Below are positions 1-10,507 of a stretch of DNA of 64,000 nt, one piece after another. Below the pieces are notes generated by a model. It was not told where the DNA came from, searched no databases, and saw only the letters and a program-made list of their open reading frames with translations. Positions within the stretch are counted from its first letter, which is position 1; every line of letters begins with the position of its first letter. The translations under genes were made by a program, and so were the position numbers. This stretch comes from Pomphorhynchus laevis. Taxonomy: Eukaryota > Acanthocephala > Palaeacanthocephala > Echinorhynchida > Pomphorhynchidae. The stretch spans positions 124,001 to 188,000 of the forward strand of contig WNNJ02003471.1 of assembly GCA_012934845.2 (NCBI GenBank). Direction: 5' to 3'.

Positions 1-469
1 TCATAATCACAATAAAATAAAAGCATTTATTTATCTCATTGCCTCTCCGCATTGGGCATAAAAGATACAATATATACAATAGTCAACGGATCATTACATG
101 AATGTGCATAAAGAAAACATGGGATGTAATAGTTAAAATGAGATTACGCATAAAAAAGTATCACATTTGATCGCATCAACAAATAAGATCGTAAAATGTA
201 ATTCGCCTTATTTAAAATATGATTATTTTGTCATTTTGTAACAGAGGCATTATTGATAAGACTGTACATGCACAGAAGGCATAATACACATCAATTTGAT
301 TTTTTGTAACATAATTTTTACAATGGAATTTATTATGATACCCTTAGATTGAAGCTCTTCAATCTAAACGCCTCTTAGATTCACATGGGTATGACCACTG
401 ACAAGGTATATTAAAAAGGTGTATGATATAGTGGCAGATCAACAGAATCATTTTACTAAAATCATCCAG
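1..469. other. AT-rich intergenic sequence
   Basis: No open frame, RNA gene or clear repeat could be supported here. It lies downstream of the decayed reverse transcriptase that reads on the minus strand from about 1,440. Confidence 0.5.
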
Positions 470-1440
470 ATATTAAGAAAATGCGGGAGTATGCTCGAAA
501 TTTAATGTTTCGCATTTATGAAATGAGCAAGGCCGTAAATTAGCGAGTACTACTGTGGAAGAGCATCTAGACGAAACACCGACAATTCTTTTCACAAATA
601 TCCATAGGCATCTGGCCAGCTGATGTACATTAAAAGAGCTTAATTTAACCATAATACTGATTAAATTATCGGGAGCAGCATTACATGAAAGTAACGAATT
701 GCCTACCAAGTTACAAACATTATCAAATTTCTCGAACAATAAGTTGATATTGTTATCTTTGAAGATTTACGATCTAAATGTTTTGTAAACGACCATTTTG
801 ACTTCAGCAGCCATAACTGTTGAAGAATTCTAAATGTTCGTTTCCTAATTTTAGTTTGTTCCAGCGACGAAGTGGACCACCTAATCGAAATTTCATAACT
901 TTGGATTTATTAATGCTTACCTTTATTTCATTATTCGCAAAAAAACAAAGTGCATTAATGATGATTTGAAGACGACATATTTTTGGATAATAACATAAGA
1001 TCATCAGCGTATATAACGCATTTTATACGATGTCCTGATTGAAGGATAGCTCTAAGAAAATCAAGTACAAAATACCAAAATAACAGTGGACTTAGAAACT
1101 ACATCCACTTGCAAAACACCACGAGCAGCTATAAACGGCACAAAAATGCTTAGACTGTCGGATATTCTCAGACAATTGAGAACCGAGTACAGAAGGTGTA
1201 GAAATCGGCTATTAACAAAAACTTTGTTAAGAAACTTACTGAGTAGAAGATCACGATTTGCTGAATATTAAAGCTTGCTTAAAATTTATGACTATGGGGT
1301 AGAGTGAAATATGCATCCGAAAATAGCCATCGACTTCATCACGCCTAATCTTGATAGCATCTGAAGTATACCACTGTGGCGGAAACCATATTGCTCTTTA
1401 GTTAGACAATATCGACGAAAGCTAATTCACTGAAACCTCT
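470..1440 (-). pseudogene. Decayed LINE reverse transcriptase fragment
   Basis: Read on the minus strand in shifting frames, this is the middle of a non-LTR RT. An EQYGFR motif lies near 1,400. A segment ending GVLQVD follows near 1,100, then LSPLLFWY near 1,080 and the catalytic CVIYADDLMLLSK box near 1,000-1,020. Several stops and frameshifts separate the pieces, so no functional protein is made. Motif order and spacing fit a LINE RT palm domain, but the clade cannot be named. It is unlike the LINE-1a family that recurs later in the window. Confidence 0.72.
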
Positions 1441-1499
1441 TAATATGACTTTAAGAATACATCAAGCTGTGCTGTTTGTAGAAAATTTCTTTTTATTTA

Positions 1500-3479
1500 A
1501 ATACGTTTGCTACTTAATGTATTACTAATAATTAACTTAAAGCTTACAATTAGCCTTGTGTATTTAAGATTTTCCAATAATAGTACTTTTTATAGAACTT
1601 TTTCAGAATTAATTTCAAAACATTGAGCCGATATTGATAGGAAATCTAAAGTTACCTTGTTTGTATATATTAGCCTTTAGTAATTTTGAAACATTCTTAT
1701 CGAGAAGAATATGCCCATCTGCAAAGTGTTCCTGACCGATGTTAACTTTAATTATAATAGTCGAGTTATTCAGCTGAACATAAAAATAAATATTACAGTA
1801 TTGATCAACATTTAATTACATATTTATTAATTGCCTATAAGTATTCAAATATAAGTAAACTATTTCTGTGAAAAATAAAATAACATCTTTTAGGTGGTGT
1901 GTAGTTTAAATATCTGTAATCAAACTGATGTCTACCATTCTTTACTCCCCCATTTGCATTAAAAATTTTAAGATTAAACTGTAAATAAGTTGATTACATT
2001 TACTTCCAGTCAAAATGTCATTCGTAAATTAGCTCAGTAAAATAGAAGAGCATTCAAATATCGAATTAAAACATTACCGATGTATGTTTCTTCGGAATTC
2101 TCAATCCAAATATAGGCTTAGATGCTCTAAATGCAATGGAAACAATTACTTCAGTTTATTTAGGTACTTTAAACACGTCTATTTATTTGATAGCCTATTG
2201 AACGGTTATTTATATGTTATAATTTTCAAACCATTCAATAATTACAATGTTTCGACAGCTAGATTAATTAGTAAATCCAGCAAATTTCAAACTAATTAAA
2301 TCAATTACAAAAATCAATAAACAAAAAATTGATATAAAAATTTTTAATTGCTCAGAAAATATATTTTAATAACTGTAAACCCTAATGAACTTCTTTAACA
2401 ATTTAAAAGGAGAATGGTTGATTTTGATTGAGCAAATAACAACGTACTTAAACAAACAATTCCATAATAGAAACCTTACAAAACTATTTAAACATATTAA
2501 ACTTTTATATACACATATATTATACTATTAAACACAAATATTTAGGTACTTCAAACCCGCATATTTATTTAGTAGTCTATTGATCTGTTTTAGTGACATG
2601 ATCTAATGACATCTGATCTAATTGCATGTTTTTAAACAATTCAATAATTTCAAAAAATAGTATCAGCATTAATTACTTAAATATAATGAGGTAAAAATCA
2701 ATTTAAAACTTTTGTTATATTAAAACTTTTAAAAGAGAACATCGTTCTCAAACGAATACAAAATTCTTGTTTTCATTTGAACTCAAATATTTAATATATT
2801 CTCATTTTTATTACAGATAAATGCAATATTTTTTATTTCACCGTTTAAAAGAACCTCGTTCTCAAACGAAAACAAAATTCGTTAGAAAAATTGTTATATA
2901 TATTAGTTATTAACTATTAAGAAATACTTTGGGAATAAACTTTTTTAAATATTTCAAGTTAAAAAATTTGACATATTCTATCATCTGTAAGTTAGCGTGT
3001 TTGGCATGTAGCTATTAATATTTATAAAGACAGCTGTAAATGTCGAGTATTATGAATCAAATGATAGACAAGCTTCTATGTACACACTTATGATTGGAAT
3101 ATATTTCATTTGATTTCAAATTTTATATATACTCTTTTTCAATGCAGATAAATACAATTTTTTTTATTAGATTATATATATGTTATCGTTATATTATAGC
3201 TTAATAAATAGTTTTAAGCAAACACGTTCCTAAAACTCTAAAATAAGTGAGAGAGATTCAATTTACATCATAATTACCTGTTAATTGATTTATTTGATAG
3301 AATAACAAAGAAGCTAATATTGTCGTAATTAAAAGAACACTGATAATCTGTAAATGCTTCGTTGTCATAAATTTGAATATTGTATATCCAGAGATAAAGA
3401 TCAGTAGATTGTCTTTCCTTAACATAAAATAATATAATTTATTAACATTTTTTACTATAAAAATGAAATCAAACAGAAA
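1500..3479. other. AT-rich desert with short duplicated segments
   Basis: No coding potential was recognised. Some phrases recur at short range, for example a segment containing gaacctcgttctcaaacga near 2,740 and 2,850, which suggests old local duplication. Poly-A/T runs and AATAAA words are common but have no gene attached. Confidence 0.4.
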
Positions 3480-3601
3480 ATCAGAGGAAATAAGTCATTA
3501 GCATGTATTTGACCAAGCTGCTAGGTTGGGTCGAGGAATAGGGGTCGAAACCTTATAAGATAGCAGTTTCTCCTGATTACATCTAATCCTTATTCTTATA
3601 A
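3480..3601 (+). repeat. Dispersed repeat family S, copy 1
   Basis: This unit of about 120-160 bp recurs at about 4,861, 14,915, 16,470 (inverted) and 36,920 (inverted). Its shared core runs from a catta-gcatgtattt phrase through gggtcgaggaata and ggtcgaaac to a CTAAT-rich end. The ggtcgaaacc block resembles a tRNA B box, which would fit a SINE, but no convincing A box is visible. Better copies also carry a 5' tgctttgtattagaataaga segment. Confidence 0.55.
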
Positions 3602-3876
3602 TCATCTGTTATTTATTAGTAAATTCATAAAAATGACTTTTATTTTATATTTTAATAAATTAAATTTTTAATTTCAACTTCATTTAAATATTAATTGTAT
3701 CAAATCTTATATAATTATTTATTATTTATCTTTATTTCTATTCATATGTCGTTAAAATAATTTAAAATAACTTAATATTTTATCTAAGATATATTCCATA
3801 AGAACATATTATTTAACAATGCATATAATATATACTTAAAATTGTATTATGTGAATACAATTTTAAAGGTGAATAC

Positions 3877-4065
3877 TTGCAGTCGCAAACCCCAGTCTTT
3901 GAAAGGGAACAAGGGACTTTCGTTGTTTCAAATCACCATATAGCCTTTCTCCCAACTTCAATCCAGTTGTGGGGAGTACAGGCTACTGATGAGAACCAAC
4001 TAGTTCGAAATGGTGACTTTGTCATTTGCGACAATTTCACTATTGAATTTCTTTCGTGGTGCTGA
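3877..4065 (+). other. Unrecognised short open stretch
   Basis: A 62-codon open frame with more even base composition than its surroundings, ending in TGA. It has no ATG. The preceding ttgcag could be a splice acceptor, so it may be the last exon of a gene or a relic. I recognise no family in it. Chance opening in a less AT-rich patch is also possible. Confidence 0.2.
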
Positions 4066-4860
4066 CACCTGGATATCAAATAATTCCACGAACAACAGTA
4101 TTTCTATTTGAAGAAATTTATTGTAATTTATAGATTTGTTATTTTCTCACTTTATTTCTTATAAATTAATTTGAATAAAAACTTTAATTTTACAAGTACA
4201 TGCAATCAATATTTAAATCACAAGTGAAATTATTTAGTTATATAAATTTTTTTTCTTAAATTTAATTTAAATTATACCAGATTTTCTTTTTGCATCAAAA
4301 TTTATATTTATAAACATTATACATATTCCATAATCATTAAATATTGTAAATTTAAAATAACTAAATATTTTATCTATTTCATAAGAACATATTGTTTAAC
4401 TGTACTCAAAATTGATTATGTAATTTATAGTATATTCCAATAATAATACATATATTTTATTTAGTAATTCCCCACATTTTATTTTGTTTATCGTTTATAT
4501 TGTTTTATTAATTTGAGCAGATGAAAAAGAAATTGCAGTCATTTTTCAATGTGAAAAGCGACTGAAATATATAGTTCAAATTTTTAATTAAACAATTTTT
4601 ATTTAAAAATCTAATTAATATATCAAATTCCGTGGTATTCATTTAGTTGAAAGCATACTTTGACATTTTATATTTTACATTGAATTCTGATAATCGAAAT
4701 TATGCGTTAGAACTGCTTAGAAATAAATTATACTGTCAATAATATTTACTTCAATTTAATTAGATTTAATACCATTTTAGAAATCACAATTGTGATTTCA
4801 ATTAATTGACAATAGTAGCTTATCAATGTCAGATCAAATGCTAGCATTTGAAATATATAT

Positions 4861-5022
4861 GCTTTGTACAAGAATAAGCTACTTGATAATCAATTCTCAT
4901 CCGATGAAATACGTAATTAGCATTTATTTGGCAAAGGTGCTATTGCGACGAGGAATATTCGCCAAAATTTGATAGCAGAGCAGTTCCTCCTGATGGTATC
5001 TAATCATTATTCTGATACAACG
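4861..5022 (+). repeat. Dispersed repeat family S, copy 2
   Basis: A diverged copy of the family at 3,480. It keeps the gctttgtacaagaataag start, the cgatgaaatacgtaattagc core and the gttcctcctgatggtatcta end. It lies just beyond the 3' end of a minus-strand LINE-1a copy. Confidence 0.5.
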
Positions 5023-5104
5023 TCTATTTGACTCTTATTTTAAATTTTACTTTAAATTTTAACTTGACATATTGTAAATAATATACTTTGTATTAGAATA
5101 AGAT

Positions 5105-7108
5105 ATAATAATAAGATTTTCTTACTAATACAAAAACAGCGATTAATAAAGTGATTAAAAAGTCAGTCAAAAAAAAACAAGATTCTCTTTCTTCTCTAAT
5201 TTAAGTCTTCATACCGATATTACGGCCTCAAATTCAGAGGGATCTGAGACCCCCAACCTATCCAACACGCCGCCTTCCGACTGAACCACCCGGGGTCTCT
5301 CACCCCCCGAAGAGTCCAGTCGGTGCGGACTATGCTGGGTAAACGCGAGACGAGGAGCTTAAGAAACCTTAGCGTTTGCTCTGGGGGACGTCTTCTTGAA
5401 AAAAAGACTAATCCTGAGATAGCCCAAGTGCCCCCAAGGCGCACTTGGGTTTTCCCTTTCAACGACAGATGCTGAGCCCGTTTCAAGGCCCACCTAGCTT
5501 TCTTCAGGATACGTTCGAGTCTATCCAGGTCAGCTTTCGCCGACCAGTTCACCGTAACGGTGAACCCCAGGTATTTTACTCGACTTGTGAAGGTGGGAAG
5601 TGGTTCAGAGGCAAATATGGAGGAGAGCGCAGAGAGTGCTAATCTCTTAAGTTTCTGCTTTGTTGCAGGGGTGCCATGAAAGACAACCGCCTGCGATTTG
5701 GCGGAGTTTAAAATAAGATTGGATATGGATAACTGATCTTTTAATCTTAAAATAAACGGCTGATGTCAGAGACTACGTCTTAACATCTGTGTCCAGTAAA
5801 CAGGGCTGTGGTGTCATTAGCGTACACCACTAGACGTTGTTCGCGTTTAAATATTTTGAATAGATTAATAGAGGCAGCAAGATATAAGATAGGAGAAAGT
5901 GAGGAACCTTGAGGTACAACATTAATAGGGTAAAACTAACGTGCATCAGGGTAGTCTTCATAGTAAAATCGCTTGGTATACAGCAGGATCTCCACTATGT
6001 TCACAATTCTCGCTGGCAACCCGAGGGACCTGAGAGAAGAGATAACAAACGGAATGGAGATGCGGTCAAATGCAGCAGAAAAGTCAAGGAAAACAGCCAC
6101 ACCGAGTTAATGACTGTTCTCATGACAAAACCAATGCACTTCACCAACAACTGAATGGACCAAGTGACCTTTGACGAACCCATGGAAACCTCGAGGGATC
6201 AAATTACACGTACTTAAATGATCGCGGATTTTACGCGCAAGCGCTTTTTCGTAGATTGATACGAGGGCATTTTGAATCAAAATGGGTCGCAGATCTTTAA
6301 AGCATGAGCAGGATTTTTTCTAAGGAAGAAAAACACGCTTACTAATATTGATGCCTGCTACATCTTATGCGGAGGCTTTAAGCATTGTGACGGCCAACTC
6401 TCTTCTCTGATCAGCTGTCAAAACCTGATGGACCCGAGAAGAAAGTGGAGCGAAGTATTTTGAGGTGCCCAGGAGTGGACCCCAGGAGTTAAGGATATCC
6501 GTAACAGATAGATCCCTACTCCTGAAGTTACACAAAGGCGGAATAGGTTGAGGTGATTGAGTGGTTCCATAGTTGTGTAGGGCTAGTGACTCCTCCAAAA
6601 CTTTATCAAGGCCTACATTCCCTATCCAACCCAATGCTCTATCCTTCCAGCAAACAAACTTCTCCTTCTTGAAAATCTTCCAAAAGGAAGACTGAAAAGT
6701 ATTAAGACGAGCAATACTCGTCCTATCCCTACTCAACTGGAACCTATATCTAGTGCTCCAGTATTCATTCGAGAGAGTCTGTCTGGCGGAAACAGAGAGA
6801 TTAGGGAGGTTAATCAGTTTCGCTAGGACCTTGAGTTTCGTCGGAGTAGGATTGTATATACGACCTTTATAGGTAGTCGATAAAATCGCGGTAGCTTGCG
6901 AAAAGAGGTAGGTATTAAATTCGGTCAGACTCTCATTTCCTATTCTGGGAAATAGTTGGATAGCCGCTTGAAAGAAAGATACCCTGATCGGATCAAAGTG
7001 AAACCTTCTGCTAAGCAACATATCTTCCTCAATATCTTCCTCACATCCTGTGTGAGGAATATCTTCCTCACACAGGATGAGTGCATTCTTCACGGGCGGT
7101 AAAGATTT
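5105..7108 (-). mobile_element. 5'-truncated LINE-1a copy A (non-LTR retrotransposon)
   Basis: This minus-strand copy covers the ORF2 linker, RT and C-terminal region. The linker reads as one 249-codon frame (6,365-7,114), including SSFWKIFKKEKFVCWKDRA. The RT lies at about 5,640-6,350 and is broken by frameshifts. The C-terminal region lies at 5,220-5,640. The 3' end is a ttaataaaa-like signal followed by a short TTATTATTAT tail near 5,105-5,115. No endonuclease or ORF1 remains. Its 5' end abuts copy B in the opposite orientation, making a giant inverted repeat. The copy is inactive because the RT frame is broken. Confidence 0.85.
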
Positions 7109-7139
7109 GTGCATTTTTCACCGGCGGTGAAAAATGCAC
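7044..7139. repeat. Nested perfect palindromes at the LINE-LINE junction
   Basis: Two perfect hairpins lie between the head-to-head LINE copies. One has 16-bp arms at 7,044-7,059 and 7,064-7,079 around a 4-base loop. The other has 15-bp arms at 7,109-7,123 and 7,125-7,139 around a single base. Imperfect repeats of the same words flank them. Such snap-back structure suggests repair or template switching at the junction. Confidence 0.85.
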
Positions 7140-8900
7140 AAAACTCAAGACAAAACTCCGACAAATGCACAAAACTCAAGGTCTTAGCTAAACTGCTGAA
7201 CATCCCTAATATCTCTGCTTCCGCCAGACAGACCCTCTTGAATGAATACTGGCGCACCAGATATTGGTTCCAGCTGAGTGTGATAGGGCGAGTATTGCTC
7301 GTCTTAACCCTTCTCAGTCTTCCTTTTGGAAGATATTCAAGAAGGAAAAGTTTGTTTGTTGGAAGAATAGGGCTTTAGGTGGGATCGGTAGTATAGGCCT
7401 TGGAAAAGTTTTGGAGGAGTCACTAGCCCAACACAACTATGGAGCCACGCAATCACCTCAACCAATCCCGCCTTGGGGAGACTTCAGGAGTAGAGACTTA
7501 TCTGTCACAGATATTCTCAACGCCTGGGGGCCTCTTCCGGGCACCTCCAAATCCGTCGCTCCTATCTCTTCCCGTGACAGTCAGCTTTTGACAGCCGATC
7601 AAAGAAGGGAGGTGGCCGTCACAATGCTATTAGCCACCCCATCCGATGTGGCCAGGCATCAATATTAGTAGAAGGATTTTTTTACCTAAAAAGTATCCGG
7701 TCTGTTGTCCTAAAGACCTGCGGCCTATTTCGATTCAAAATTCCCTCGTCATGATCTACGAAAAAGCGCTTGCGCGTAGAATCCGCTACCATCTGAGTAG
7801 GCGAAATTTAATACCACCTGGTTTCCATGGGTTTGTCAAAGGTCGCTTGGTCCATTCAGTTGTTGGTGAAGTGCATTGGTTTTGTCAGAGAACAGTCATT
7901 AACTCGTTGTGGCTGTTTTCCTTGACTTTTCTGCTGCATTTGACCGCATCTCCATTCCTTTTGTTATCTCTTCTCTCAGGTCCCTCGGGTTGCCTGCGAG
8001 AATTGTGAACAGAGTGGAGATCCTGCTGTATACCAAGCGATTTTACTATGAAGACGACCCTGATGCACGTCAGTTCTACCCTATTACTGGTGTACCTCAA
8101 GGATCCCCACTTTCTCCTATCTTATATCTTGCTGCCTCTATTAATCTATTCAAAATATTTAAACGCGAACAACGTCTAGTGGTGTACGCTAATGACACCA
8201 CAGCCCTGTTTACTGGACACAGATGTTAAGATGCAGTCTCTGACATCAGCCGTTTATTTTAAGATTAAAAGATCAGTTATCCATATCCAATCTTATTTTA
8301 AACTCCGCCAAATCGCAGGCGGTTGTCTTTCATGGCACCCCTGCAACAAAGCAGAAAACTTAAGAGATTAGCACTCTCTGCGCTCTCCTCCATATTTGCC
8401 TCTGAACCACTTCCCACCTTCACAAGTCGAGTAAAATACCTGGGGTTCACCGTTACGGTGAACTGGTCGGCGAAAGCTGACCTGGATAGACTCAAACGTA
8501 TCCTGTAGGTGAGCCCTGAAACGAGCTCAGCATCTGTCATTGAAAGGGAAAATCCAGGTGGGCCTTTGGGGCAGTTGGTCTATCTCGGGATTAGTTTTAT
8601 TTTCAAGAGGACGTCCCCCAGAGCAAAGGCTAAGGTTTCTTAAGCTCCTCGTATCGCGTTTACCCAGCATAGTCCGCGCCGATTGGACTCTTCGGGGGGG
8701 GTGAAAGACCCCAGGTGGTTTAATCGGAAGGCGGCGTGTTGGATTGGTTGAGGGCTCAGATTCCTATGGATTTAAGGCCGTAAATGGAATAGAAGACTAT
8801 TACAGACTGAAGATAAAGTAGAAGAAGAGTGAACTTATTTTCTGTTTGTCTAACTCTTGTTTATTCCATTTGTTTTTTATTAATAAAATCTTATTATTAT
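7140..8900 (+). mobile_element. 5'-truncated LINE-1a copy B
   Basis: The plus-strand partner of copy A. Linker frame 7,264-7,668 is followed by an RT with fingers at 7,646-7,900, then a frameshift into VFLDFSAAFDRISIPF at about 7,910. GVPQGSPLSPILY lies near 8,090. The catalytic box reads VVYANDTTAL near 8,185, where a working RT would have an Asp-Asp pair, so a catalytic residue is lost. The C-terminal part runs to a GGCCGTAA word near 8,780, then a 3' UTR ending in AATAAAATCTTATTATTAT. It is inactive. Confidence 0.85.
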
Positions 8901-8939
8901 GTTTTTCACTAAATAAATTTAAATTTTTTACCTTTATGA

Positions 8940-9830
8940 ATGAACACCGATCTAACAAACAATATCATTAAAAGTTATAGCGAGAAGCCCAAGATAGCCT
9001 ATAAGGGTTATTTTTGTAATAAAAAAGGGCTTTTGATGAAAAAAGATTTGGATTTGTAATAAGAGAGGGTGTAAGTCTCTTTTAAAAACAAATCTAGCAA
9101 ATTAAATCGAAAATCCATTCCCAACAAAAAGAACGACCGGCACTAAGCAAAACGGAAATAACTGATCATGAATTGGCGACAAAAAATAGATTTCGATAAA
9201 GCTCAGATTTTATGTACAGGACCTAATCTGAATCGCCGACTGTTTTTGATATAATCTGGAATATGTACCCCAGCGTGTCTCGTTCAGATTAAAATCTAGT
9301 AAATATTTTTCAAGAGAGCAACATACATAACAATGTTAGAGAGGACAACAAATACAACAAGGTTGTTGATGTAGATAAAAGTTAAGGATTGATCTCTTGA
9401 TTCTAAACAATCGACTCGAACGTGATTTTAAACGTTTTGAAAGAGAATAAACATCTACGAATTCCCATTGATCTAAAAAACATGAATAGGTTGGTAAATA
9501 CAACAAGAAAAAGATGCGAGGCGAATCTAACACATGCAATAATTTAAAACGTTTCGTGTGACCGACAATCCAGATCATCTAAATGTTCAAGTATTTTGAG
9601 TATAGAAGAAATCATAAAATTGAAAAATCAAGTCGTCGCTAAGCGTAATATGCGGTGTCAATGCAGAACAAGTTTGAAAAAGTGAAGGAAACTTCAATTC
9701 ACAACTGAAGATGAACAATGTCTCTTTTTTGATAGTGGAATGGCTGATATAAACACAACAGAGAAAAATTTTAGACATCTGATGTACTTTTATGTGATGG
9801 GAATATGATGATATGTTCATTCTAAAAAAG
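8940..9830 (+). pseudogene. Penelope-like / GIY-YIG element debris
   Basis: No single frame survives. Pieces on the plus strand resemble the C-terminal part of GIY-YIG-linked RTs, for example ITDHELATKNRF then FDKAQILCTGPNLNRRLFL around 9,150-9,240. They also resemble the N-terminal helix of such elements (ILNNRLERDFKRFERE near 9,380, then IPIDLKNMNRLV near 9,455). Several stops and shifts intervene. The call rests on motif character rather than an alignment, so it is tentative. Confidence 0.4.
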
Positions 9831-10507
9831 AGATATGTTCTTGCCTATGATGTTTGCTTCATGATACATAAGAATGAAATATCTTACAATTACATTTTCG
9901 AAAGAACAAAATTATAGTATTTTATCTAATTCAAAATCTATAATCCTTGATTTTGATATGTGATGGGAAAATGCTATAGTTGCTGGTGAAAATGATAATT
10001 CACTTAGATGCTACAAGTGTAACCCGCAACCTAGCTTAAATTATGACAGTACATTACCAAAAATATATAAATGACCATCAATATGTTTTGTAAATTTCGA
10101 TTGTCCAAACTAGTGTTTCAAATCCTATATTTTAAGTGGCCCTTCTGATATACGCCTTATCCTCCCTTAAAAATGTGTCGTTATGTGTTTTAAACACGCT
10201 CAATCTAATAAATGCATATTTTTATATTCTCATAGATCTGATCGTCAATTTCAGCTTAAATATCGATTTACGTCAATTTGAATTTATTTGAATATCAAGT
10301 ACAGATATGGTACAAAGTTCAAATTACAGTGTTATGTATTATCTTATGTATATTTTAATAAATTACATTAAGTAAAGTTATAAAATTAATTATATTCAAT
10401 GCATTGAGTAAAATTAGCTAGTAATTTGAATAATTTTAAGATTTGAATAATTTATTTAGAAATAACGAGCTTGGAAACAAAGCCCCCTTCATGATCAAGT
10501 TACTTAC
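9830..10507. other. AT-rich spacer with a faint Cys-rich relic
   Basis: Mostly featureless. A plus-strand frame at about 9,995-10,240 reads SLRCYKCN and then further spaced Cys residues, interrupted by three stops. CYKCN recalls the start of Ly6/uPAR-type domains, but the match is too weak for a gene call. Confidence 0.25.

Noticed and set aside
3480-3601. A type II hammerhead in family S
   Set aside because: GTCGAAAC and a CCTGATTA word are present, but there is no room for stem I between the cleavage position and the CTGA word, and the other copies do not keep the pairing.
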